From the NCBI GenBank assembly GCA_934320845.1, contig CAKRFU010000002.1:189077-253076 (forward strand): DNA of 64,000 bases, read 5' to 3'. Source of the DNA: an uncultured Lachnospiraceae bacterium (GTDB lineage: Bacteria > Bacillota > Clostridia > Lachnospirales > Lachnospiraceae). The position numbers and the translations under genes are program-made. Positions 1 through 7,403 of the stretch are shown one piece after another (within the stretch, counting starts at the first letter, position 1; each line of letters opens with the position of its first letter). Below the pieces are notes generated by a model that had not been told where the DNA came from, ran no database searches, and was given only the letters and a program-made list of their open reading frames with translations.

Positions 1-1222
1 TGGCTAAATTGCGTAATTCTTCAGCATATTGTCTGGCAGTTATGATAATTTTTCTTTTGCAGGCAAGAGAAAGACTTTGGCTTACAAATTCGGATTTTCT
101 GGCTCTTTTTATAAGTTCTTCAATTTGAAAAATATATACATATGAATCGTTGTTATAATTGTCAGTTGACATATATTGTGAAAAAAGACCGGAAAGTTTA
201 TTATTAAGTTCAAAACATTTGCCGATTGCATCTTCATCTGTTTCATTGAATTCAAGTATGTTTTTTAATAATTCGGGCTTAACTGAAATGAATAAAGGTG
301 ATGGCAAATAAGCATATAAAGTTCCATTTTTTCTGAATTTTGACACATTAAAAACCACTTTTCTTATTTCTGATATTTCAAAGTAGTTAAAAATAGGTTT
401 ACAGTTTTCTATTACACGTCTGGCAAAAAGTTCATGTTTGAGTATAAGTGCTGTATCGGTAAATATCATTGTTGAGTGATCCATGTTTGCGGAAAATCCA
501 AGTAAAGAGATTGCTTTATTCAGCATATATATTGAGTAGTTCAACATGATATTGTCATAGTATTCATTATAGTACCAGTTTATATTACGATGGAATATAA
601 GAGGGCTGCATTCATCAAAAAGGTGTATAAAACGACTTTTATAGGAAGAATAATGAACTACAAAAGTAGCATGAAATCCACGATGCACAAGATCTTCTAT
701 CTTTTTTGTGAACTCTGATGCGAAATCTTTATCTTCCAATAGCCATTCAAAGTCTTCATTGTCAATAAAAAGAAATTCACCTGCAGTGTTCATCTGATAC
801 GCATAGTCGAGCATTTTTAAAACAGCTTCACGTCTGCCACTGTTATTTTGAAATAAAAGAGCTGTGACTGCCGATGAATTGTCTGATTGAAGTTTGTTTT
901 CAGGTGAGATACTGCGTGGCATACTGCTTGATAAAAGTTCGCGCAATTTGAGTTCGAGTTTGACATCATTATCAATAGTTTCGTGAGGATATATGTCTAA
1001 TAAAGCATTTTTTAGATTTTGATGAAGAGTGTTTGTACTTTCTTCAAGTATGTAATCAATAATATCGTCAAAATATACAGATTTAGGTGATAGCTTACGA
1101 TTACCGCTTTTCCATTTACTTACAAGGCTTGCATCTACATGTATCACCTGTGACATGGATACAGTATGTATGTTAAGTTTTTCCATAATATAACCTAGAG
1201 TTGAAATAGTTTTGTTTCGCAA
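1..1222 (-). CDS. HTH (XRE-like) transcriptional regulator, C-terminus beyond the window
   Basis: The minus-strand frame is open from a TTG at 1222 to the window edge, giving 407 codons with no stop. I chose TTG because AGGAG (complement of 1232-1236) lies 9 nt upstream and because it completes the first helix of an N-terminal helix-turn-helix; the ATG at 1186 would cut into that helix. Residues of about 10-45 look like an XRE-type DNA-binding domain, with a TLGYIMEKLN helix followed by DASLVSKWKSGNRKL. The rest is a large region I do not recognise, with no clear membrane segment. It is probably a ligand- or partner-sensing regulator. Its divergent neighbour, a DMT exporter, is a plausible target. 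Its own leader carries a promoter followed at once by a terminator-like hairpin. Confidence 0.7.
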   Translation of the reverse strand, partial: MRNKTISTLGYIMEKLNIHTVSMSQVIHVDASLVSKWKSGNRKLSPKSVYFDDIIDYILEESTNTLHQNLKNALLDIYPHETIDNDVKLELKLRELLSSSMPRSISPENKLQSDNSSAVTALLFQNNSGRREAVLKMLDYAYQMNTAGEFLFIDNEDFEWLLEDKDFASEFTKKIEDLVHRGFHATFVVHYSSYKSRFIHLFDECSPLIFHRNINWYYNEYYDNIMLNYSIYMLNKAISLLGFSANMDHSTMIFTDTALILKHELFARRVIENCKPIFNYFEISEIRKVVFNVSKFRKNGTLYAYLPSPLFISVKPELLKNILEFNETDEDAIGKCFELNNKLSGLFSQYMSTDNYNNDSYVYIFQIEELIKRARKSEFVSQSLSLACKRKIIITARQYAEELRNLA

Positions 1223-1284
1223 TAATTTTGTCTCCTTCGTATAGTGTTAAAAGTAAAAATATAATTGATATCTATGGATTTATT

Positions 1285-1326
1285 ATAAAAAAAGAAGATA
1301 GAAAGTTCGCACTGTCTATCTTCTTT
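1285..1326 (-). terminator. Hairpin with U-tract in the leader of the HTH regulator (attenuator candidate)
   Basis: A perfect 12-bp stem (1291-1302 with 1315-1326) and a 12-nt loop are followed on the minus strand by a T-run. It has the form of an intrinsic terminator but sits between the predicted start of transcription and the regulator's start codon, so it would make a transcript of about 45 nt or act as an attenuator. This and the neighbouring promoters are the only features I see in the 1223-1482 gap. Confidence 0.5.
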
Positions 1327-1337
1327 GATACACAAAA

Positions 1338-1365
1338 AGTATAACATAAATATTAAAAAAATCAA
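1338..1365 (-). promoter_or_regulatory. Candidate sigma-A promoter of the HTH regulator
   Basis: On the minus strand TTGATT (1365-1360) and TATACT (1343-1338) are separated by 16 bp. Transcription would start near 1331, immediately before the hairpin at 1326-1291. Confidence 0.45.
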
Positions 1366-1433
1366 TGCAATATGGCAACTTTTGTCATTGTACAAAGTTT
1401 GACAAATAAGAGACAGATATTGAAACACATATT

Positions 1434-1461
1434 TTGCAAGATTATTATGTCTGCATATAAA
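1434..1461 (+). promoter_or_regulatory. Candidate promoter of the DMT exporter gene
   Basis: TTGCAA (1434-1439) and TATAAA (1456-1461) are 16 bp apart. The resulting leader would be very short, so the call is weak. Confidence 0.3.
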
Positions 1462-1482
1462 AATAGAAGAGGAGAGTAGCTT

Positions 1483-2373
1483 ATGGCAAAAAATTCATTC
1501 TACATCATGGCAGCAGGTGGTTTGTGGGGAATTATATCGATATTTATAAATATTTTAAAAGATATAGGGTTTAATTCACTGCAATGTGTTGCAATACGTG
1601 CATTTTTTACGGCACTTTTATTGTTTTTTTATCTCTTTTTAGGGGATAATCGCAGATTAAAAATAAAAAAACGGGATATTATTTTTTTTGTTGGGACAGG
1701 GATTGGAAGTATAGTTTTTTTTAATTATTGTTATTTTCAGGCAATAGAAGTGATAGGTGGTGCAGCAGTTCCGGCACTGCTTTTATATACTGCACCTGTA
1801 TTCGTAATGCTTCTGTCAGCATTGCTTTTCAGGGAAAAAATTACAGAGAAGAAAATAATATCGCTAATATTGACATTTATAGGACTTGGTTTTGTTACGG
1901 GTGCTTTTTTGGGAAAGGAAAGTTTGACAATAGCGGCACTTTTATTGGGTCTTGGTTCAGGTCTTGGTTATGCTTTGTATAGTATATTTGGTAAATTTGT
2001 TATAGAAAAATATGATGCTTTCACAATTACATTTTATACGTTTTTTATAGCAGCAGTGGCAGCAGTACCGATGTCAGGAATTATACATAGTGTGAATTTA
2101 TTATTTTGCACAAAGGGTATTATAGCAGCGGTTGGTTTGGCTTTTTTTTGTACTGTTCTGCCATTTATTCTTTATACAAAAGGGCTGCATGGCATTGAAG
2201 CCGGAAAAGCGTCAATTCTTGCAACGGTAGAGCCTTTGGTAGCAGCTATAGTTGGCGGAATTGTATATGGAGAAAAGTTTACAATTAGCAGGATAATCGG
2301 AATGTTTCTTATTATGGCAGCAGTTATAATGCTTAATATAAAAGAAAAATCAGATAGATGGACAAAAGAGTGA
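1483..2373 (+). CDS. EamA/DMT-superfamily transporter
   Basis: This 296-residue protein of the inner membrane has about ten hydrophobic segments arranged as two similar five-helix halves, the usual EamA (DMT) architecture and length. The second half contains the typical motif in which a Glu follows a run of small residues (ATVEPLVAAIVGGIVYGE). Such proteins export amino acids, nucleosides or other small metabolites; the substrate cannot be read from the sequence. AGAGGAGAG lies just upstream of the ATG. It stands divergently from the HTH regulator and is followed after 130 bp by the hydantoin operon. It could export a product of that pathway, but nothing in the sequence proves a link. Confidence 0.85.
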   Translation: MAKNSFYIMAAGGLWGIISIFINILKDIGFNSLQCVAIRAFFTALLLFFYLFLGDNRRLKIKKRDIIFFVGTGIGSIVFFNYCYFQAIEVIGGAAVPALLLYTAPVFVMLLSALLFREKITEKKIISLILTFIGLGFVTGAFLGKESLTIAALLLGLGSGLGYALYSIFGKFVIEKYDAFTITFYTFFIAAVAAVPMSGIIHSVNLLFCTKGIIAAVGLAFFCTVLPFILYTKGLHGIEAGKASILATVEPLVAAIVGGIVYGEKFTISRIIGMFLIMAAVIMLNIKEKSDRWTKE

Positions 2374-2427
2374 AAAAAGTGTCAAATAACTGTCAATGTC
2401 CTTGAATTGACAAATAATAAAAAACTA

Positions 2428-2456
2428 TTGCAATGTTTTGTCTGATAATTTATTAT
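2428..2456 (+). promoter_or_regulatory. Candidate promoter of the hydantoin/carbamoylsarcosine operon
   Basis: TTGCAA (2428-2433) and TATTAT (2451-2456) are 17 bp apart, upstream of the amidohydrolase. A 7-bp inverted repeat (TGTCAAT at 2391-2397, ATTGACA at 2406-2412) lies just upstream and could be an operator. Confidence 0.4.
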
Positions 2457-2521
2457 AGCCACATCAGCTGAGGAAACAAGAAAACAAAAACAGAAAATAA
2501 CATATGAAAGGAAGAATGATT

Positions 2522-3256
2522 ATGGCAAATAAAGATTTTAAATTCGTTGATGAATATAGTTTTGATGAAGATTTATTAAAGAAAGCATTTGCAGAAGCAA
2601 GAGAGATTTATAAGGAACGCGGTTTCATGCGTAAGATGGGATATGGAAAAGCACCGGCTATCACAACAGTAGATATGGCAAAGGCGTGGATGTCAGAGGG
2701 TCACCCATTTACATGCAATCATTCCAATGAAGTTTGTGCTGAAGCATTAAAGGTACTTGAGGCAGCAAGAAAAGTCGGTGTTCCAATTTTCCATACAACA
2801 ACAGGTTATGTAGGAGAAACACAGTGGGATCTTCCAAGATGGGATGAAAAAATTCCAATGAGTACACTTGATATAAACAGTGAATGGATGGAAATTGATC
2901 CAAAGTTAAAACCAAGACCGGAAGAGCCTGTTATTCATAAGAAGTTTGCTTCTAATTTCTTTGGAACACATCTTGCTCAGACATTAAATTATCTTGGTGT
3001 TGATACAGTTATCGTAATGGGAGCTACAGCTTGTGCATGTGTTCGTCATACATGTATGGATTCTACAGGTTATGGTTTCAAGACAATTGTACCAGAAGGA
3101 ACAATCGGTGACAGAGTACCGGGTGTAATTGAATGGAACTTATTCGATATAGATGCAAAATTCGGTGATGTTGTTCCTGTTGACGAAGTTGTAAAATATC
3201 TTGAAGGAATTGATCCTTCAGTATATACAAAGCATGACAGAAAATTTGACAAATAA
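2522..3256 (+). CDS. Isochorismatase-fold cysteine amidohydrolase, probable N-carbamoylsarcosine amidase
   Basis: Of the ATGs at 2504, 2516 and 2522 I take the last, because AAAGGAAG (2507-2514) lies 7 nt before it. The 244-residue product belongs to the isochorismatase-like cysteine hydrolases. The expected Asp-Lys-Cys triad is visible as D51 (TTVDMAKAW), K140 or K141 (HKKFASNFFGT) and C173 (CACVRHT); Cys followed by Val-Arg is typical of N-carbamoylsarcosine amidohydrolase. That enzyme splits N-carbamoylsarcosine to sarcosine, CO2 and ammonia in the cytoplasm. The next two genes encode an ATP-dependent hydantoinase whose N-methylhydantoin-specific form makes exactly this substrate. A related carbamoyl amino acid amidase is the main alternative. 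Confidence 0.75.
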   Translation: MANKDFKFVDEYSFDEDLLKKAFAEAREIYKERGFMRKMGYGKAPAITTVDMAKAWMSEGHPFTCNHSNEVCAEALKVLEAARKVGVPIFHTTTGYVGETQWDLPRWDEKIPMSTLDINSEWMEIDPKLKPRPEEPVIHKKFASNFFGTHLAQTLNYLGVDTVIVMGATACACVRHTCMDSTGYGFKTIVPEGTIGDRVPGVIEWNLFDIDAKFGDVVPVDEVVKYLEGIDPSVYTKHDRKFDK

Positions 3257-3303
3257 GACAAGATATGTTTTATGACATTAAAATTTGAATAAAGACAATG
3301 AAC

Positions 3304-3346
3304 GACGGTGTTCAAAGGTATTAAAACTTTGAGCACCGTCATTTTT
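3304..3346 (+). terminator. Terminator-like hairpin between amidohydrolase and hyuA
   Basis: A 14-bp stem (3304-3317 with 3327-3340, one mismatch) is followed by ATTTTTC. It lies inside what appears to be an operon, so it may allow partial read-through and set relative gene expression. Confidence 0.65.
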
Positions 3347-3381
3347 CATAAATACAGCTTAATGAAAAGGAGTGACTCAGC

Positions 3382-5460
3382 ATGAAGAGAATGGGTGTTG
3401 ACGTTGGTGGTACGTTTACTGATTTTATATACGTTGATGATAACGGTAAGATTGAAGTATATAAGACATCTACCACTCCGCATGATCCTTCGATTGGCAT
3501 GATGGAAGGTATCAATGCAATTTGCGATAAATTATCTATTAAACATGATGAAATTGACGAGATTTTTCATGGAACAACAATTGCTACGAATATGGTTCTT
3601 GAGCACAAGGGTGCAAGAGCAGGTATGATAACGACAAAGGGTTATAGGGATATTATTCATATAGCAAGACATAAAAGACCGACAAACTTCTCAATTGTGG
3701 AAGATATTCCATGGCAGAAATATCCGGTATGTAAAAGACGTGACAGATATGGTGTGACAGAAAGAGTTGTTGCTCCGGATGGTGCAGAGCTTATTCCTTT
3801 GGATGAAGATGAGGTAAGACAGGCCGTAAGAAAGATGAAAGCTGATAAGGTAGAAGCTATTGCAGTGTGCTTTTTATTTTCTTTCTTAAATCCGGCACAT
3901 GAGCAGAGAGTAAAGGAAATTATACAGGAAGAATACCCTGAGGTTTATTTATCACTTAGTTCAGAGGTGCTTCCACAGTTTCGTGAATATGAGAGATTTA
4001 CTACAACTGGTTTGAATGCTTATATAGGACCGACTACATCAAGATATATTAAACAGCTTCAGAAGACACTAAAAGAGCAGGGATATACTGCTAAGGTACA
4101 TCTTATGCAGTCATTTGGCGGCGTTGCGTCAGCAGATGCTGCACAGGAGAAACCGGTAAATCTGTTACTTTCAGGTCCGGTTGGTGGTGTACTTGGGGCA
4201 ATATGGACATCTAAACTTACTGATTTAAACAATGTTATTACACTTGATATTGGAGGTACTTCGGCTGATATATCAGTTTTGGCAGATTTGAAACCGAGTA
4301 TGAAACATTTGCTTGATACTCAGGTAGGTGGTTATGCAGCTATGGTTCCTATGATAGATGTAGGTACTATCGGAGCCGGTGGTGGTTCAATGGCATATAT
4401 AGATGAAGGCGGCTTTTTCCGTGTAGGACCTGAAAGTGCGGGTGCTGTACCCGGACCGGCCTGCTATGACAGAGGAGGTACTGAGCCTACTGTTTCTGAT
4501 GCCAATATAATTTTGGGAAGACTTGGAACAAAACTTCTTGGCGGTCGTATGGAAATAAAGCCGGAACTTGCTGAAAAAGCAATTATGGAAAAAATAGGTA
4601 AGCCGCTTGGTAAAGATTTATACGAAGCAGCGCAGGGTATTATAGATATTATGAATAATAATATGATTCAGGAAATAGAGAAGGAGAGTGTACGACGTGG
4701 ATTTGATCCTCGAGAATTTGCACTGTTTGCATGTGGCGGTGCCGGTTCACTTCATGCATGCAGTGTGGCACGTGAACTTGGCATGAAAAATGTAATTGTT
4801 CCTTTGAATCCAGGAGCACTTTGTGCTGTTGGTCTTGTAAATACAGATTTGATGTATGATTTTTCAAAGACAGAGATGCAGCTTTCTTCTAAGGCAGATA
4901 TTGCAGCACTTGGAAAGGATTATGAGGTTCTTGAAAAAGAGGCCTACGAAAGACTTACTGAGGATAATATGTCTGAAGATGAAATTGTTATCCAGCGTGT
5001 AGCTGATTGTCGTTATGAAGGTCAGGGATATGAGATGCGAGTTCCTGTTATTGGCGGTAAAGTGACAGAAGAAACAATTGAAAAGATGAAAGAAGAATTT
5101 CATGTTGCACATAAAAAACAGTTCGGACGTTCATACAGGCAGGTTGAAGTTGAAATTGTAAATATTCGTGTTGTTGGAACAGGAAGTATTGAGGATCTTG
5201 AGCCTGTTAAAATTGAAAAAGGTGATGGAAATATTGAAAGAGCTGTTGTTGGTGAAAGACAGGTAACATTTAAGGTTGACGGAAAACCTGAACATATGGC
5301 AACAAAGATTTATGATAGGAGTCTTTTCAAGGCAGGAGATGATATTCCGGGACCAGCAATAATAAATCAGATGGATACAACAATTGTAATTGAGCCAGGC
5401 TGTGTAGGTCATGTTAATGATTATGGAATCATAGTTGTTGATATTGATACGGAAGAGTAA
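3382..5460 (+). CDS. hyuA: Hydantoinase/oxoprolinase A subunit (N-methylhydantoinase A-like)
   Basis: The 692 residues match the normal length of HyuA-type ATP-dependent hydantoinase alpha subunits. The N-terminus has the ASKHA-type phosphate loop GVDVGGTFTDF, followed by the hydantoinase A N-terminal domain, then the central domain with GPVGGVLGA, DIGGTSADIS and GAGGGSMA. The family uses ATP to open hydantoin or 5-oxoproline rings together with the B subunit. Cytoplasmic. AAAGGAG precedes the ATG. The adjacent carbamoylsarcosine-amidase-like gene favours N-methylhydantoin as the substrate over 5-oxoproline or other hydantoins, but this is inference. Confidence 0.88.
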   Translation: MKRMGVDVGGTFTDFIYVDDNGKIEVYKTSTTPHDPSIGMMEGINAICDKLSIKHDEIDEIFHGTTIATNMVLEHKGARAGMITTKGYRDIIHIARHKRPTNFSIVEDIPWQKYPVCKRRDRYGVTERVVAPDGAELIPLDEDEVRQAVRKMKADKVEAIAVCFLFSFLNPAHEQRVKEIIQEEYPEVYLSLSSEVLPQFREYERFTTTGLNAYIGPTTSRYIKQLQKTLKEQGYTAKVHLMQSFGGVASADAAQEKPVNLLLSGPVGGVLGAIWTSKLTDLNNVITLDIGGTSADISVLADLKPSMKHLLDTQVGGYAAMVPMIDVGTIGAGGGSMAYIDEGGFFRVGPESAGAVPGPACYDRGGTEPTVSDANIILGRLGTKLLGGRMEIKPELAEKAIMEKIGKPLGKDLYEAAQGIIDIMNNNMIQEIEKESVRRGFDPREFALFACGGAGSLHACSVARELGMKNVIVPLNPGALCAVGLVNTDLMYDFSKTEMQLSSKADIAALGKDYEVLEKEAYERLTEDNMSEDEIVIQRVADCRYEGQGYEMRVPVIGGKVTEETIEKMKEEFHVAHKKQFGRSYRQVEVEIVNIRVVGTGSIEDLEPVKIEKGDGNIERAVVGERQVTFKVDGKPEHMATKIYDRSLFKAGDDIPGPAIINQMDTTIVIEPGCVGHVNDYGIIVVDIDTEE

Positions 5461-5526
5461 ATATCGTATCATTTATGATTTATTGCAGAATACTCTTGAA
5501 TTAATAAGAAGAAAGGAATGATCTAA

Positions 5527-7299
5527 ATGAATAATATGATAGAGGGATTAAATATTCCAAGAGTTGAAGTAGATCCGGTTACTTTACAGGTTCTTGGCGG
5601 CTCTTTCAAAATGGTTGCACAGGAAATGGGAAGTGTTCTATACAGAATGTCTTATTCAAGTATTATCCGAGAATCAGAAGATATAGGTGCAGGTATTGTA
5701 GATATAGTAGGCAGACAGCTTTGTGAATCTGAGAGTACGCCGATGCATGTAGGTTCTATTGGTGGTAATGTCAAAGGTATTCTCACAAGATGGAAACTTG
5801 AAGATATCCATGAGGGAGATGTATTTATACATAATCATCCATTTTATGGAACATCACATTCTCCTGATATTCATATATGTATTCCTATATTTTATCATGG
5901 CAAATTAGTAAGTTTTTCATGTGTTCAGGCACATCTTCTTGATAATGGTTCTCATACGGCAGGTATGGATGTGGATGCAAGGGATGTATATGCTGAAACA
6001 AGAATTTACTATGCACTGAAATTGTATGATAGAGGAAAACTTAATGACCAGTTATGGCAGATGATAATGGATAATGTGCGTACACCTTCAATGAATGCAA
6101 ATGATCTTAAAGCGATGATAGCATCGGCTAAGCATGGAATTAAACGCTTTACTGAGCTGCTTGATAAGTATGGTGTGCCAGTTGTATTCTCCGCGATTGA
6201 GGATTGGATGGACTATTCAGAGAGAATGTTAAGAAATGCAATATCAAAAGTACCTGACGGAACATATTATGCTGAGGGCTGGCTTGATAATGATGGAAAA
6301 CATCTTGACAAAATGTTAAAGGTATGTACAACTACAACAATTGAAGGAGATCATATTACAATAGATCTTACAGGAAGTGCAGATGAAGTTTATACTGCAT
6401 TCAATGCTTCATTTGAAGGAACGACAATGACGTCGATAAGTTATATAATGCATACATTGTTTCTTGATGATAATATTTATTCTCAGTATATTCCACAGAA
6501 TGATGGTATGAGGAGACCGGTAAAAGTAATCGCTCCAAAGGGATGTATATTTAATCCGAATTTCCCGAGAGCATCATTCTCAAGATTTAATCAGGCAAAT
6601 CTTCTTGCCGATTGTGTAATGCGTTCACTTGCCGATGTAATGCCTGACCGAGTATCAGCAGGTACAAGTGCACATATTCATTTTGTATCATACAATGGGT
6701 TTAATAAGGATAAAGGTGAATATTGGGTATACCTTGAAGTTGATGAGGGGTCTTATGGTGGACGTTGTGGCAAAGATGCAATCGATTCATGTGATGCCCT
6801 TGTTGCAAATACACGAAATGTTCCTATAGAAGAAATTGAATGGCATTATCCGCTTAGAGTTGAGCGTTATGAACTTAATCCGTCAAAGGTTGCACCTGGT
6901 AAGTGGCGTGGCGGTCTTGGTATTGTCCGTGAAACACATTTCCTTCAGGAAGGTACAGTGACATGTGAGGGTGACAGGCATAAAGAGGCACCTAAGGGTA
7001 TATTTGGAGGAAAAGACGGCACTTCAGCAAGCATGACTAAATTTACAACAGACGGTAAGGCTATAAGCCTTGAGTCAAAACTTTCTGATGAAGAATTTGG
7101 AAAAGGTGATATTTTGCAGATATGTACACCATGTGGTGGCGGATACGGAAATCCGTTTGAAAGAGATCCTGAGCTTGTGCTGGGTGATGTGCTTGACGGA
7201 TTTACTGATATTGAAGATGCAAAAGAATCTTATGGAGTAGTTATAGATACTTCAACAATGAAAGTTGATGAAGATGCAACAGCAAAATTAAGAGCCTGA
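5527..7299 (+). CDS. hyuB: Hydantoinase B subunit (N-methylhydantoinase B-like)
   Basis: This 590-residue protein is a full-length hydantoinase B/oxoprolinase family member, with the typical start PVTLQVLGGSF followed by SYSSIIRESEDIGAG, the HNHPFYGTSHSPD metal-binding-like segment and a Gly-rich C-terminal part (CTPCGGGYGNPFERDPE). It partners with HyuA to form the ring-opening amidohydrolase. The ATG is preceded by AAAGGAATG. It lies 66 bp after hyuA with no terminator between them. A strong hairpin follows its stop, before the permease gene. Confidence 0.88.
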   Translation: MNNMIEGLNIPRVEVDPVTLQVLGGSFKMVAQEMGSVLYRMSYSSIIRESEDIGAGIVDIVGRQLCESESTPMHVGSIGGNVKGILTRWKLEDIHEGDVFIHNHPFYGTSHSPDIHICIPIFYHGKLVSFSCVQAHLLDNGSHTAGMDVDARDVYAETRIYYALKLYDRGKLNDQLWQMIMDNVRTPSMNANDLKAMIASAKHGIKRFTELLDKYGVPVVFSAIEDWMDYSERMLRNAISKVPDGTYYAEGWLDNDGKHLDKMLKVCTTTTIEGDHITIDLTGSADEVYTAFNASFEGTTMTSISYIMHTLFLDDNIYSQYIPQNDGMRRPVKVIAPKGCIFNPNFPRASFSRFNQANLLADCVMRSLADVMPDRVSAGTSAHIHFVSYNGFNKDKGEYWVYLEVDEGSYGGRCGKDAIDSCDALVANTRNVPIEEIEWHYPLRVERYELNPSKVAPGKWRGGLGIVRETHFLQEGTVTCEGDRHKEAPKGIFGGKDGTSASMTKFTTDGKAISLESKLSDEEFGKGDILQICTPCGGGYGNPFERDPELVLGDVLDGFTDIEDAKESYGVVIDTSTMKVDEDATAKLRA

Positions 7300-7349
7300 A
7301 ATAAGCTGATGTTAAAGACAGTAATTGATTTATCAGGTTGAATATTTCT

Positions 7350-7386
7350 CAAAGATGGGACATTTTAAATGTCCCATCTTTGCTTT
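7350..7386 (+). terminator. Strong hairpin between hyuB and the permease gene
   Basis: A near-perfect palindrome runs from 7350 to 7382 (arms CAAAGATGGGACATT and AATGTCCCATCTTTG) and ends in a T-rich stretch. It ends only a few bases before the permease ribosome binding site, so it could act as terminator, attenuator or mRNA stabiliser. Confidence 0.65.
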
Positions 7387-7403
7387 GAAAGGTGGATGAG
7401 CAT

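Noticed and set aside
1195..1428. 77-codon frame on the minus strand upstream of the HTH gene
   Set aside because: Low-complexity translation; it covers the predicted promoter and hairpin and has no ribosome binding site.
2380..2412. CcpA cre-like site before the hydantoin operon
   Set aside because: The inverted repeat TGTCAAT/ATTGACA does not match the cre pattern.
1399..3260. TTTGACAAATAA repeated near 1399, 2407 and 3247 as a possible shared operator
   Set aside because: One copy is the coding end of the amidohydrolase. Matches of this length are expected by chance in a 64-kb AT-rich window.
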